Below, piece after piece: positions 54,800 through 64,000 of a stretch of DNA of 64,000 nt. Every line of letters starts with the position of its first letter. Positions within the stretch are counted from its first letter, which is position 1. The stretch is from Massariosphaeria phaeospora. Its lineage: Eukaryota > Ascomycota > Dothideomycetes > Pleosporales. Below the pieces are notes generated by a model. It saw only the letters and a list, made by a program, of their open reading frames with translations. It had not been told where the DNA came from and ran no database searches. Position numbers and translations under genes: made by a program. The stretch lies in NCBI GenBank assembly GCA_011032825.1, contig JAADJZ010000023.1, forward strand, positions 558,001 through 622,000, given 5' to 3'.

Positions 54800-56139
54800 A
54801 TGTCAGACACATTCGACGTTGCAAGCGCACGGGAGCGCTTCCCCGCACTGAAGCAGGACCAGGTCTACTTAGACAATGCCGGCGGAAGCCAAGTGCTCGG
54901 ACAGGTGATAGACTCGTATGACGTTCCTCCAATGATGACTGTATTTGGACTGACGGCTGCGCTAGGATATCACAATACCTGTCGAAGACGAATGTACAGC
55001 TCGGAGCTTCGTACCACACGGGACAGATATCGAACACCAAGTACGAGGAAGGCTACCAAGCGGCTGCGAAGTACATGAACGCCGGACGTGATGAGATTGG
55101 TATGCCCCATATATCGAGTCAATCGGACAAGTGCTAGGCTCACTGTACGAAGTCCTCGGAGCTTCGACAACCCAACTTTTCATGAACCTGGCCACCGCCC
55201 TCACCATACCCCCGGGATCCGAGATCATTCTGTCGAAACTCGAACACGAGACAAATGTCAAACCGTGGCTGTACCTAGCCGACCGCCTTAACCTCACCGT
55301 GAAGTGGTGGGTTTCTGAGAAACCGAACCTCAAACTCACGCCTGAGAATCTGAAGCCGCTTCTCTCACCCAACGTCAAATTCGTCGCTTGCACGCATGTT
55401 TCGAACATCCTCGGGAGTATCCACGACGTAAAAGCAATTGCAGACGTGGTGCATGAGGCCGGTGCCTTGTTCTGCGTAGATGGAGTGTCTTTTGCCCCGC
55501 ATCGGGCTGTCGACGTGAAAGCGTTTGGCGTAGATTTCTATGCGTTCTCGTGGTACAAGGCACGTTAGCATCTCATTCTCTAACATCGAACAACCGTTTG
55601 ACTACTAACGACCCCAGGTCTACGGCCCGCACATCTCCGTCCTCTACGCCAGCACCAGCGCTCAAGAGCACGTAAAGCCCCTCCCGCACTACTTCAACCC
55701 GACCAAAACCCTCGAAGACAAACTCGGCTTCGCAGCATCCAACTACGAAAACGTGCAGGCTCTGCCCACCGTCATCTCCTATCTCTCCGGCGCCTTCCCC
55801 GGCATCGCCGCGCACGAGGCCCGACTCCAGAAAATCCTGCTCGACTTCCTGACCGAGCGGAAGGATGTCACGGTGCATGGATCGACGTCTTCGGACGCGG
55901 CGGTTAGGGTGCCGACGATCGCGTTTACGGTTGAGGGGGTTAGTCCGAAGACGTTGGTGCTGGAGGCGGAGAAGAGAAGTAATTACGGATTTCGGTGGGG
56001 GCATTTTTATAGTAAGAGGTTGTGTGATGAGGTGCTTGGGCTGGGGCCCGAGGGCGTTGCGAGGGTGAGTATGGTGCATTATAATACGGAAGAGGAGATT
56101 AGGGGTTTGGTGGAGGTGTTGAAAGAAGTGTTGCCGTGA
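54800..56139 (+). CDS. Class V aminotransferase / cysteine desulfurase-like PLP enzyme
   Basis: Four exons (54800-54915, 54966-55099, 55138-55559, 55618-56139) give 397 residues. The start MSDTFDVASARERFPALKQD leads into VYLDNAGGSQVLGQV, the usual N-terminal substrate block. ASTTQLFMNLATAL is the phosphate-binding region, and FVACTHVSNILGSIHDVKAI and GALFCVDGVSFAPHRAVD provide the His and Asp that contact the cofactor. The PLP lysine is the last residue of exon 3 in DFYAFSWYK, and VYGPHISVLY follows in exon 4. That splice uses a GC...AG intron (55560-55617). The third exon junction is set by a short 38-nt intron (55100-55137). The family includes isopenicillin-N-epimerase-like and desulfurase-like enzymes; the reaction here is not predictable. 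All key residues are present. Confidence 0.88.
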
Positions 56140-56497
56140 GGATTGGAGGTTGTGAAGATTAGGCGCTATATAACATAACACACAGGGTACACTCACTATT
56201 GAACTCTACATAGGAGGACAGCTGTAGAGACACGACGGCCCTGCATCATCTCTAACCTACTTCCGCGTATCGTGGACACACATGTTGAAGCGAAGAGGTG
56301 CCGCACTATGCGCGTAGAAGCATTCGTCACCTTTGTGTACGAACGCGACAGGTTGTAGGGACAACCAGCTGCGCAAGTAATTCTCAATCTCAACGTGGTT
56401 ACTGACGTCAGTCACTAGACTCACTTATCATCCGCTATATAACCTTTCGTTTCCGCATATTCTTCCTTGCTTACCACTACGAATACCCTGCTTCGGT
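56140..56497. other. Intergenic DNA
   Basis: About 360 bases upstream of the first of three co-oriented 2EXR-like genes. Nothing is recognised except a CT-rich leader just before 56498. Confidence 0.5.
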
Positions 56498-57660
56498 ATG
56501 GTATCTCCACCTACAAACCGCACATCTGGATTCGTCACTCCACCAGAACACTCAGATTCTCCAACCATACCGCCCCACGAAGACGTCGCCCTCACGAGCT
56601 ATCTCGCGCATGAGGCTAGCCTAGACGAAATTCTCGCTGTGCTTTCTGAGCATAGGGAGAAGAAGATGCAGGCTTCGACTACGGCTGATTCGTCCCGCAA
56701 TGGAATCGGCGCTGAGGAGGCTAGCATAGAAGACGCTATGCTTCCTGAGCACAGGCAGAGCAACACGCAGGTTTCATCTACGACTGATTTGACCTGGACC
56801 GGAATCGTTGCTAGAGACGGTGGTGCAGCGGCCAGGAAGCCCCAAGGTAAGTTACTATGACTGGATTTGATGAACGCGAACCTCGTAATAACCTAGCTCT
56901 AGGCTTCTTTTCCCTTCCGCTCGAACTCCGCGAGATGTGTTATGAGTGGGCTATGATCATGGAAGGGATATTCGATGGTCGCGTGTCGCTATCACCTCGC
57001 ACTCGCAAGTTCATTTATGAGCTCTTCGATCTTAATATGGCGCCGAATAGTCTTGGTTCATCTCGTCGAGGTGCGGTTCCGTCTTTCTTCCCCGCCATAT
57101 GCCGCGTCTCGAAGCAGATTGCCGAGGAGGCGGCTTCGGTATACCTACGCAACAACAAACTGGAAATAAGCACGAAGCAACTGGTCAAACATCTCATGTC
57201 CTTCCTCAGGACCATGCCCGATGGCCGTGGATTCACCGCCATCCGGAGTCTAGAGTTCCGAGACCAGTTTGTCGGATCTAACCTGAAAGCGTTTGTGGAG
57301 CTCGCGAGTGCGAGCGCCCTGTTAGCTTCGGTCAAAATCTCGATCACTGCCCCCGATACCGCGTGGTTGTGCAGCTATTACAGCAACCTTGAAACTCTTA
57401 TGAAGAGTCTCAAGCTCGAGCGGCTACTTCGATGCAAGAACTTGAGGCAGGTTACGTTGGTCGCTGAGGTTAGTCGGTACTTTGCTTGGCCTGAGCCTTA
57501 TAACTCAGGGGCTCTCAAAACGAGCGACCTGCTGGAAGAGCTTGAACAATGGGTGAAGAAAGAGTTCAGAGACGCAACGATCAGGTGGTGCATGTCTTGT
57601 TGCAAACAGTACAGGTCTTTTTTGCCTGAGCGTGTTCAGGCTCTGGACCCAAGAACTTAG
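56498..57660 (+). CDS. 2EXR-like protein with long N-terminal extension
   Basis: Exon 1 (56498-56846) joins exon 2 (56897-57660) across a 50-nt GTAAGT...CTAG intron, giving 370 residues. Exon 1 encodes a polar, low-complexity N-terminus with a partly repeated unit (LSEHREKKMQASTTADSS and LPEHRQSNTQVSSTTDLT). Exon 2 opens with the signature ALGFFSLPLELREMCYEWAM, the LPxELRxxCY form shared with 58262. SFFPAICRVSKQIAEEAASV is the second conserved block and NLKAFVELASAS a later one. Function is unknown. The 58262 gene has the same order of blocks (LPLEMRRECYKAIM, SFLPTICHVSHEVLVEAAPV), so they are tandem paralogues. No lesion is apparent. Confidence 0.68.
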
Positions 57661-58261
57661 ACACGCAAGGACAACAAAGTTCTTTGATTTGGCTGTAGGG
57701 CGGTTAAAGGTGCATATATCTGTGCGGAGCGTGTTACACAGCGTCTTAAATTTTCGCCTCTCTGTGTTGGGCCCTTTGGTTCTTTCTAGACACAAGTCGA
57801 CATATTTGCGATCTGACAAACTCTCGGCAAACTCCACAACAAACAACCATGCAGACTCGCTATATAGCTCTCAATGTCCATTTCCATCGTCCCTATTCCC
57901 GTCTCCTCAATAAACTATGAGAGGACATAGTGGGTTGTTCAGCCCGTCCTTCCTTGTTCATGCACTATGTATACGCTTTCTATTACACGCTAACAACGCC
58001 GCTCCATATAGGAGTGCTCTTTCACAATGTGGATGCTGTCGGTGGTCAGTGAACAACCGGGCTGGGGGGGCAACGGTTGAATGACTACTGATGTTCTTTC
58101 ACAGTGCACGCGGGCTGCTCTAGTATATAAACTCTACCTTATCTTTCTCGAGACTGATCATCGACCACCATCGGTACAACAACCCCACTGCTGTTGTATT
58201 CTTTGACTCCCATCGAACGCCTCAAACAGTTTCCACTTTATATCACCTACGAGTACACAGG
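57661..58261. other. Intergenic DNA between tandem paralogues
   Basis: About 600 bases. A TATA-like TATATAAACTC lies near 58122-58132, about 130 bases before the next ATG, and could be a core promoter element. No repeat was recognised. Confidence 0.45.
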
Positions 58262-59197
58262 ATGTCACGCGAGTACATCAACTACATCCCTTACGAAAAA
58301 GACCCTCGTTGTGTCGAGCCACCGGCGGTTTTCCCAGCTCCTCGAGAACGTCTGGACCGCCAGATCGCGAGCTACCCGCCACTTGGCTCACCTCCGATTG
58401 AGCACAACACCAACCGAGATGCTACAGTATGGAACAATGGTAGCATGTCACAAGAGGATCATGATCGGCAATTCGGCCTGATTCTGAAACCGGCGGCCTT
58501 CTTCACGATGCTCCCGCTCGAGATGCGCCGAGAGTGCTACAAAGCGATCATGGAGGCTGAAGGCGATCTCGGTGGTTACTCCCAAATCTATGTTGCTCAA
58601 CACGTCACCAGCAACATCTATCGCCCAAGCTTCCTCCCCACCATCTGTCACGTCTCACATGAGGTACTGGTGGAGGCCGCACCAGTATACCTGCGCCACG
58701 TGAACGCAATCATCATCAGCAGCTGGGCGGGAAACCAGTTCTTCACCGGTTTCCTCGAGACCCTCCCCGACGACACTGGCTACAAAGCCATCAAGGGCCT
58801 CCGCTTCCCCTTTTTCGACTTCTTCCGCGGCGCAGAGGTGAATGCCGACCTTGAGCTTGCGGCGAAGTGCACCGGTCTCGAGAACCTGCACTTCCGCTTC
58901 AACGTCCGCCAGCTGACGAAAGGCAACCCCAAGATCGAGACCCCGTACGATCGGGACGCCTTCAACGAGTTCGTCCCCATGACGGTGGAGGAAATCGTCG
59001 AGTTCTACAAGTTCGAGCAGATCTTCGACTGCACAAACTTGCGGACGATTGCGTGGACGCGCATGGCTTCGTCGTATGTGCTGAATAACACGGAGGGTGA
59101 TCTTTCGGGAGTGGTGAGCCGTCTGGCGGCGTGGATTGAAGCTGAGTTCTGGGAGCGCAATGGTCAGACGATCACCTGGACGGTGACTTATATGTGA
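58262..59197 (+). CDS. 2EXR-like protein, paralogue of 56498
   Basis: A single-exon gene of 311 residues starting MSREYINYIPYEKDPRCVEP. After a polar N-terminus of about 75 residues comes FFTMLPLEMRRECYKAIMEA, the LPxEMRxxCY signature. YRPSFLPTICHVSHEVLVEA then follows, the second conserved block of this local family. A further match to 56498 is the block FFTGFLETLPDDTGYKAIKG against MSFLRTMPDGRGFTAIRSL. The C-terminal end is WIEAEFWERNGQTITWTVTY, again like WVKKEFRDATIRWCMSCC in the neighbour. It has no catalytic motif; function is unknown. Codon use is more GC-rich at third positions than in 56498. Confidence 0.68.
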   Translation: MSREYINYIPYEKDPRCVEPPAVFPAPRERLDRQIASYPPLGSPPIEHNTNRDATVWNNGSMSQEDHDRQFGLILKPAAFFTMLPLEMRRECYKAIMEAEGDLGGYSQIYVAQHVTSNIYRPSFLPTICHVSHEVLVEAAPVYLRHVNAIIISSWAGNQFFTGFLETLPDDTGYKAIKGLRFPFFDFFRGAEVNADLELAAKCTGLENLHFRFNVRQLTKGNPKIETPYDRDAFNEFVPMTVEEIVEFYKFEQIFDCTNLRTIAWTRMASSYVLNNTEGDLSGVVSRLAAWIEAEFWERNGQTITWTVTYM

Positions 59198-59804
59198 TTG
59201 TTCCTGTCATGGACGCTTTTCCTGGCCCGTTTTGATGGTATTTCTATGTCCGAGAATGGATCCGAAAATGGATCCGATATACTGGCAACGCATGGTTCCA
59301 TTGAGGTTAAAGAAAGAAATGGCATGCCCACATTAGAATGAAATATTTATAAGATACTCTTATACGTGATAAAGAACTAGTAAACATTGATAATCTCAGC
59401 GCATGTTGTCCTCTGGTGAACTAGTCGTGCTCCACTCCAGAGGTCAACAAGACCGACCTTTCACCCTTCTAAGGCCCTTTTTAAATGGAGATAGAGTTAA
59501 TCCCAATGACAAAAGTCAAATCTATACATGTAGCTCTCAACAAAGCCTCTAAATACAAATGAGGCTCCCCTTGAGCATTCGCGCGAACTTTTATCCAACA
59601 CAGCCTCTAGCCTCTACGTTCCATTTTCGTGCAAGATGCCCCACTCACATCTACATTGGGTTTAGCTCTGCACTAACTCATTCTGGCGACGCGTCTGTCA
59701 ACGCGCGCGTTTCGTGCACTACTAAGAGAGAATCTGTCACCTTGCTTCCATCACTTCACCACCAGCTACCATCAAGACGACACTCACGGACTAAAAAACT
59801 GCAC
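59198..59804. other. Intergenic DNA with a short dispersed element
   Basis: This gap includes AT-rich sequence at about 59340-59400 and the short element at 59553-59598. The rest is leader of the next gene. Confidence 0.5.
59553..59598 (+). repeat. Short dispersed element, copy upstream of the gene at 59805
   Basis: The block ACAAATGAGGCTCCCCTTGA followed by GCATTCGCGCGAACTTTTAT is nearly identical (one or two differences) to 35524-35567 and similar to 389-430. It lies about 210 bases upstream of the start codon at 59805. Confidence 0.75.
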
Positions 59805-61116
59805 ATGACGATGGAACTATCTCTTCCGAGTCCTGTACGGCCTGCTGCAGCATCCGCGGAAGACCTCGTTCGCCAACTGGAGAACCTAGGCTACGAGGTC
59901 CTCATCAGCAAGAAAAGCGAACAGATTCACCAGACCGAGGAACTCGACATACCAGAATGCGCCATCAATGCGGTTCGATCTTCTCACGATAGACTCCACA
60001 GGTTTAACATGTTGCGAGATGTGGTAGCTCAAGGCCTGGGGAAGCGAATGGAGTTGCAGAAAATGAGTCGCTGGTTGTTTGCCCAAGACCGACAAAACCC
60101 ACGTCTGCTCAACGAAATTGAGAACCAAGAACAATGTGCTCTTATGCGGTACCAGCAAGATCTCAGGACCAAATCCCCTGGAGAGTACCTATACCTCTGT
60201 TTCATGGCTATCCCGCGCGAGCTCCGAGAGATGATATATTCAGCGAAATTCAAGAATATCCCCGTAGGATTGAAATATATCACGATGATGAGTACCGAGT
60301 CCCAAGCGGAACCCGCGTGAAACTTCCGGCGCTCTGCTATACCAACCGACAGATATACAACGAGTCTGTCCCAACCTTTCTCCGCGGGAGATCTATACTG
60401 CTTGATGATGAACTTGCTATTGCTACACTCAGTGAAGTTCTCAACCGCCTTCCGAATAGCGATGGATTTCGCGCCATCACTAGGCTATACTTGGGGGGTC
60501 GCACGGAATGGTCTCCCGACGAATACGCTGACGAAGTATATCCGATACGCGTAAACCTACCTGCGGTTTTCACCTCATCAGTCGATGTACCGCACTCAAA
60601 CATTTCACTTATGAGGTCGACGCTATGTCGATCTCTGAGAACGTCTCTTCAAAAAACCCGGGGACTTTGAAGATCAAAGAGCAAGCGGTCGATCGGGTGA
60701 CTCCAAAAGCACTTTTCGAGTGTTCCCAACTCACGAATTTCACTCTGTTTGGTTCGAGCCGAAAACTTTTCCACGAACGCTATTCCGAAAGTCTGCATAT
60801 CACAGACAACCGGGGGATCTTCAGAGATCTTGTTGATTGGTTGTGGAAGGACTTTAACGTTAAAAAGCCACACGTGCGAGTCAAGGTTCAATACAGAGAG
60901 CACAATGGTCAAGAGAGTTATGTGCCTGACTGGGACAGCTGGGGTACAAAAAGAGCGGATAATCCCACCGACTCGGACGATTCCACAGACGGCGAATCAG
61001 CCTCGCCCTCGGGGGTAGAAGAGAGAATGGATGACTACTTCTCGATGGATGAGGATAGTGAAATGAATGAGGATAGCGAAGGGTCGTACGGGTCGTACGG
61101 GTGTGGGGAATGTTGA
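59805..61116 (+). CDS. 2EXR-like protein, frame shifted twice
   Basis: The start MTMELSLPSPVRPAAASAED is at 59805. After about 140 polar residues comes YLCFMAIPRELREMIY, the (L/I)PxELRxxIY signature. Frame 1 breaks at the TT run at 60239-60240, and the protein continues in a second frame with SEIQEYPRRIEIYHDDEYRV, YTNRQIYNESVPTFLRG and SDGFRAITRLYLGG. At the AAA run at 60598-60600 it moves to a third frame with HFTYEVDAMSISENVSSKNP and on to an acidic tail ending at 61116. Each break would be resolved by one extra base in those short runs, and the joined product would be about 437 residues with family-like blocks throughout. Recent inactivation and base-calling error are both possible. Function is unknown. 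Confidence 0.66.
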
Positions 61117-61532
61117 TGCCGGGGTCAAAATGCTTCAACTGGGTGCCAGACCGGGTGGACTGAAAGGCCCAACACAAAGCATGAGGAGGGAAATTCATCG
61201 CCACTTACAACGTCGGAGTTCAATTGAATTATTTGAATTCAATTACGATGCCGAAGTGCAGCATTGTTTCCTCATCTTTGTATGAGGCGGATAGGCGAAG
61301 GACCGTTCCATCGACTGTAGCCGCCCACTAAGCTCGATACGAACGCCGATGAAGTCTGTCTGAGTGGTTGGATGCAAAGAAACAACTAGGTATCTTCTGG
61401 ACCTAGTCGTCACGATATGCACAGTTACCTCGACGCACAATTCAAAGCTTGAGCAACTTATACAAGCAACCCTAGAACTCGGGCTCCAGCGCAGTCCATT
61501 ATTTGCAGAGAATATACCTACCTACCTACCAA
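61117..61532. other. Intergenic DNA between convergent genes
   Basis: About 420 bases. A short near-palindrome TTCAATTGAATTATTTGAA lies near 61219 but is too small to interpret. No gene was seen. Confidence 0.45.
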
Positions 61533-63199
61533 TCAATCCAACCGCCCAAACCAAATCAATCCATCATACTCATCACATAGCGCCAAACCCACCCTCTCGC
61601 ATTTCCCCCCATCGCCAACATCGAACTGACATCGCACCGGCCACGCATCCTCCATAACCACCCCAACCACCTCCGCCACAAAACAGCAATCCGCCACATG
61701 CTCCCTGACCACAATTCTGAATGGAAACGCTCGCTCCGAGCAGTCTGCGACCAACGCCCCGAGCTCGACATCCCACACGAAGCCGATCTTGCGATACCCA
61801 GCATTCTCATACACGCCCACAAAGCGCTTCAGCCGCGGCACGACGCCCACCTCGCTCTGTCGTAGCCGCTCACGCAGCTCGGGAAACAGCATGAACTTAT
61901 CGAGCATGTCTTTGGTCTTGGCCGCCGTCTTCTCCAGATGGACGCGCCAGTCAAAGCGCTTCTCGCGCGGGACGTCGAGCACGTCGGAGATGAGATGCCA
62001 TGCGACCTCCGTGTTCACGTGTTCGGCCGATTCGCTGTTGCCCATCATCACGACGCCCCACTGCACGCTGGGGATGAACAGCATGCTCGACGCATGGCCG
62101 GCCCACATGCCGTCATGGCGTACTAGTGTGTGGCCGTGGTAGTACACGACCTCCCAGCCCAGCGCGTAGAACGCCGGGCTGTGGAACGGGATATCCGGGT
62201 CGCTCGCGAGGATGCGCGGGGTCCGGAGGTCGGTGTATGAGGCCGGTGTGAGGGGCCCGCTGCGCTGGATGAACGCGCAGAGCCACCGCGCTATGTCTTC
62301 GACGCTGGAGATGATGGAGCCGGCGCCCTGGCCTTCGGGCTCGGAGAGATGCGGGAAAGAGGCGTAGGTCTGCTTGGCGGGATTGAAGTCGTATCTTTCG
62401 GAGAGGAAGGGGCGCTCGGTCCTGGGGATTCTGGACATGTCGTGGAAGGTGCGGGTCATTTTAAGAGGCTCCCAGAAACGGGTGGCGAGAAAGCAGGCGT
62501 AGGGCGTGGCGGAGAGGGACTCGACTGCGTGTGACGCGACCGTGTAGAGTATGTTGTTGTACTGGTATTTTGTGCGGAGCGGCGCGCTCAGAGGCAGGTT
62601 GCGGATGTTGCGGGTGATGCTGAGGGGCGTGTCGGGCGTTGGCGAGGTGCTGCCGTGGAGGGTGTCGTCGTGGCTTGCTACGCGTCAGTCTCTACTGTCT
62701 TGCGTCCAAGGACAGAGCATGCATACCGGGGCAAGCCACTCCGATGGCACAGGATATCCTCCACAGTGACCTGCTCAGTCGCAGCCTTAGTTTCCATCAC
62801 AAAATCCTCGAGCAATCGATTCACCGGCGTTGTCCACTGCACGTGCATCGTCTCCTCGTCCTGCACCAGCAGCGCCATAGCCGCCGCCGTAAAGCTCTTT
62901 GACATGCTCGCGCAATCAAAAAGCGTCTGCGGAGTCACTTGGTCGTGCAGTGGTACGTCCGCCGCAGCTTGACCAGACGGTTGGAGCCGCGTGACGCCGT
63001 AGCCTTGCGCGGTGATGTGCGTGTTGTCGACTACTGCGATTGCGAGACCGGGGACGTGCCAGTGTGCCATTGCTTCGGTTACGCGGCGGTCGAATTCGGA
63101 GGGTCCATTTTCGGAGCTGCGCGAAAAAGGGCTGCGGGATGTGGTCGTAGAGGGGGGAGACTCGGAGGGGACGGTGAAGGAGGAGCGGCGGGAGGACAT
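61533..63199 (-). CDS. Beta-lactamase-like serine hydrolase (cytosolic form)
   Basis: Exon 1 (63199-62727) joins exon 2 (62673-61533) across a 53-nt intron, giving 537 residues. The N-terminal 35 residues are Ser/Thr/Pro-rich with no signal peptide. The catalytic SxxK is in LFDCASMSKSFTAAAMALL (Ser about 98, Lys about 101). VEDILCHRSGLPR stands just before the splice. KYQYNNILYTVASHAVESL carries the YxN motif, and LVRHDGMWAGHASSMLFIPS carries the HxG-type third motif. A C-terminal beta-rich part (VGVYENAGYRKIGFVWDV) resembles the lipocalin-like domain attached to many such enzymes. The family covers beta-lactamases, esterases and D-amino peptidases; the substrate is unknown. Unlike the member at 48321 it looks intracellular. 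Confidence 0.86.
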
Positions 63200-64000
63200 C
63201 TTGGAGGTGGAGATGCACTGGTGCTGTTGACATTGGGTAGGGAAGTTTCTGGTTTGGATAGATATGTTATTGGCGGGAGTGGCATCGGTATATATACTTC
63301 ACATGCTCCTTGACTAGCATGGTGGTGCAATTGGTTGCCGGATTTTGGCCCCCACGCACTACCTGCACAATGTAGAGCTTCACCGCTTGTGATCGCGCTT
63401 CCCTTTCACATCAGTTGGCGCTCTTTAATCGGGATGGCGGTAAACAATGGGCCGATGTAAGTTAGAATGAGTCACTATCTTTGACCTGCGATGGAGAGGC
63501 ACGAATGGGAGAGCTTAGTCAAGGCAACAAGGGTAAGACGGTTCAGCCGCGCCTGTAAATTGCCATTAAACATAATATGGTTTCGTCGCATTTGAGAGTG
63601 AGATTGTTTTCTTGTGCACTGCGTCGTAGTTACGCCCGCTTTAGAAAGGTGAACGCATGTGGTTGAAGTGTTGATCTATGATTTAAGCTTAGATTCAACC
63701 TGCAAAGCTTGATTCCGTAGTATCTGCTGCGGAGGAACATAGTTACAAAATACCGCTGTTGCGTTCAGGCTGCCAGATACCTGGTTAGCATGATTCGCCA
63801 TGGCCCATACACAAGCTTTCCCGTTGTATCCGCCTTAGCATCACGGCTGCAAGAAGTGTGCAGCTTAGTGGAGAGATTGGAGTCGAGTGAATGTGAGTCG
63901 GGTCCATTTTTTCTCGAAAGATAGCACAACAGAAGCGGCAGTCTCCGAACTACTTCCTACCGCCTAAGACGCATTGCAACTTGCGACATACTGTGCAGCC
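63200..64000. other. Intergenic DNA at the window end
   Basis: About 800 bases upstream of the serine hydrolase. No coding region, repeat copy or RNA gene was recognised up to the window edge. Confidence 0.5.

Noticed and set aside
36651..56139. A secondary metabolite gene cluster (P450, methyltransferase, aminotransferase, serine hydrolases)
   Set aside because: No polyketide, peptide or terpene synthase is present, the genes are spread over 20 kb with unrelated genes between, and the only Zn2Cys6 regulator is far away.

Overview
The window comes from the nuclear genome of a filamentous ascomycete (Pezizomycotina; a dothideomycete is my best guess). The evidence is short spliceosomal introns (mostly 38-75 nt, GT...AG, several with visible CTAAC-like branch sites), a Zn2Cys6 regulator, a PTH11/rhodopsin-like membrane protein, an Old Yellow Enzyme, a P450, a CE12 esterase, a DUF8021-type secreted protein, an NLR-like (NACHT/ankyrin) relic, and many F-box or 2EXR-like proteins. 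There are no bacterial operons, CRISPR arrays or recognisable RNA genes. No polyketide or peptide synthase backbone is present, so the metabolic genes do not make an obvious biosynthetic cluster.

Layout. 0.9-3.8 kb: two F-box/LPxELR-type proteins. 4.2-9.2 kb: rhamnogalacturonan acetylesterase-like enzyme, TMEM205-like membrane protein and a six-exon Zn2Cys6 factor. 9.4-12.1 kb: a decayed NACHT-ankyrin gene. 12.2-17.5 kb: GNAT acetyltransferase and two F-box proteins, one with a repeat-encoded acidic tail. 17.7-26.2 kb: broken MFS transporter, Old Yellow Enzyme, rhodopsin-like protein and amidase. 26.5-28.5 kb: two damaged tandem paralogues of a small LPxEIR-type family. 29.2-33.5 kb: SRR1-like protein, a crotonase with a secretion-like N-terminus, and a small secreted protein. 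34.9-38.9 kb: dispersed repeats, a 2EXR-like gene, a P450 and a mariner-like MITE. 39.1-43 kb: DUF8021 gene with an in-frame stop, an E(z)/SET-like gene with a damaged frame, and a duplicated gene fragment between two repeat copies. 43-56 kb: LRR/coiled-coil protein, DJ-1/PfpI protein, serine hydrolase, bZIP factor, multi-pass membrane protein, SAM methyltransferase and class V aminotransferase. 56.5-61.1 kb: three 2EXR-like genes in a row. 61.5-63.2 kb: a second serine hydrolase.

Three themes stand out. First, about ten F-box/2EXR-like genes are packed into 64 kb. Second, many otherwise well-conserved genes carry a single lesion, and most frame breaks would be resolved by one base more or less in a 2-4 base homopolymer. 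That means either recent decay or systematic base-calling error, and the sequence alone cannot decide. Third, a family of roughly 90-160 bp dispersed repeats (at least five copies), a short element shared upstream of three of the F-box/2EXR-like genes, a 244-bp TA-flanked MITE and a duplicated exon fragment show that this is repeat-shaped accessory DNA.

Gene models and splice sites were deduced by eye from reading frame, GT/AG sites and family resemblance. Functional names rest on remembered family motifs, not on a search.
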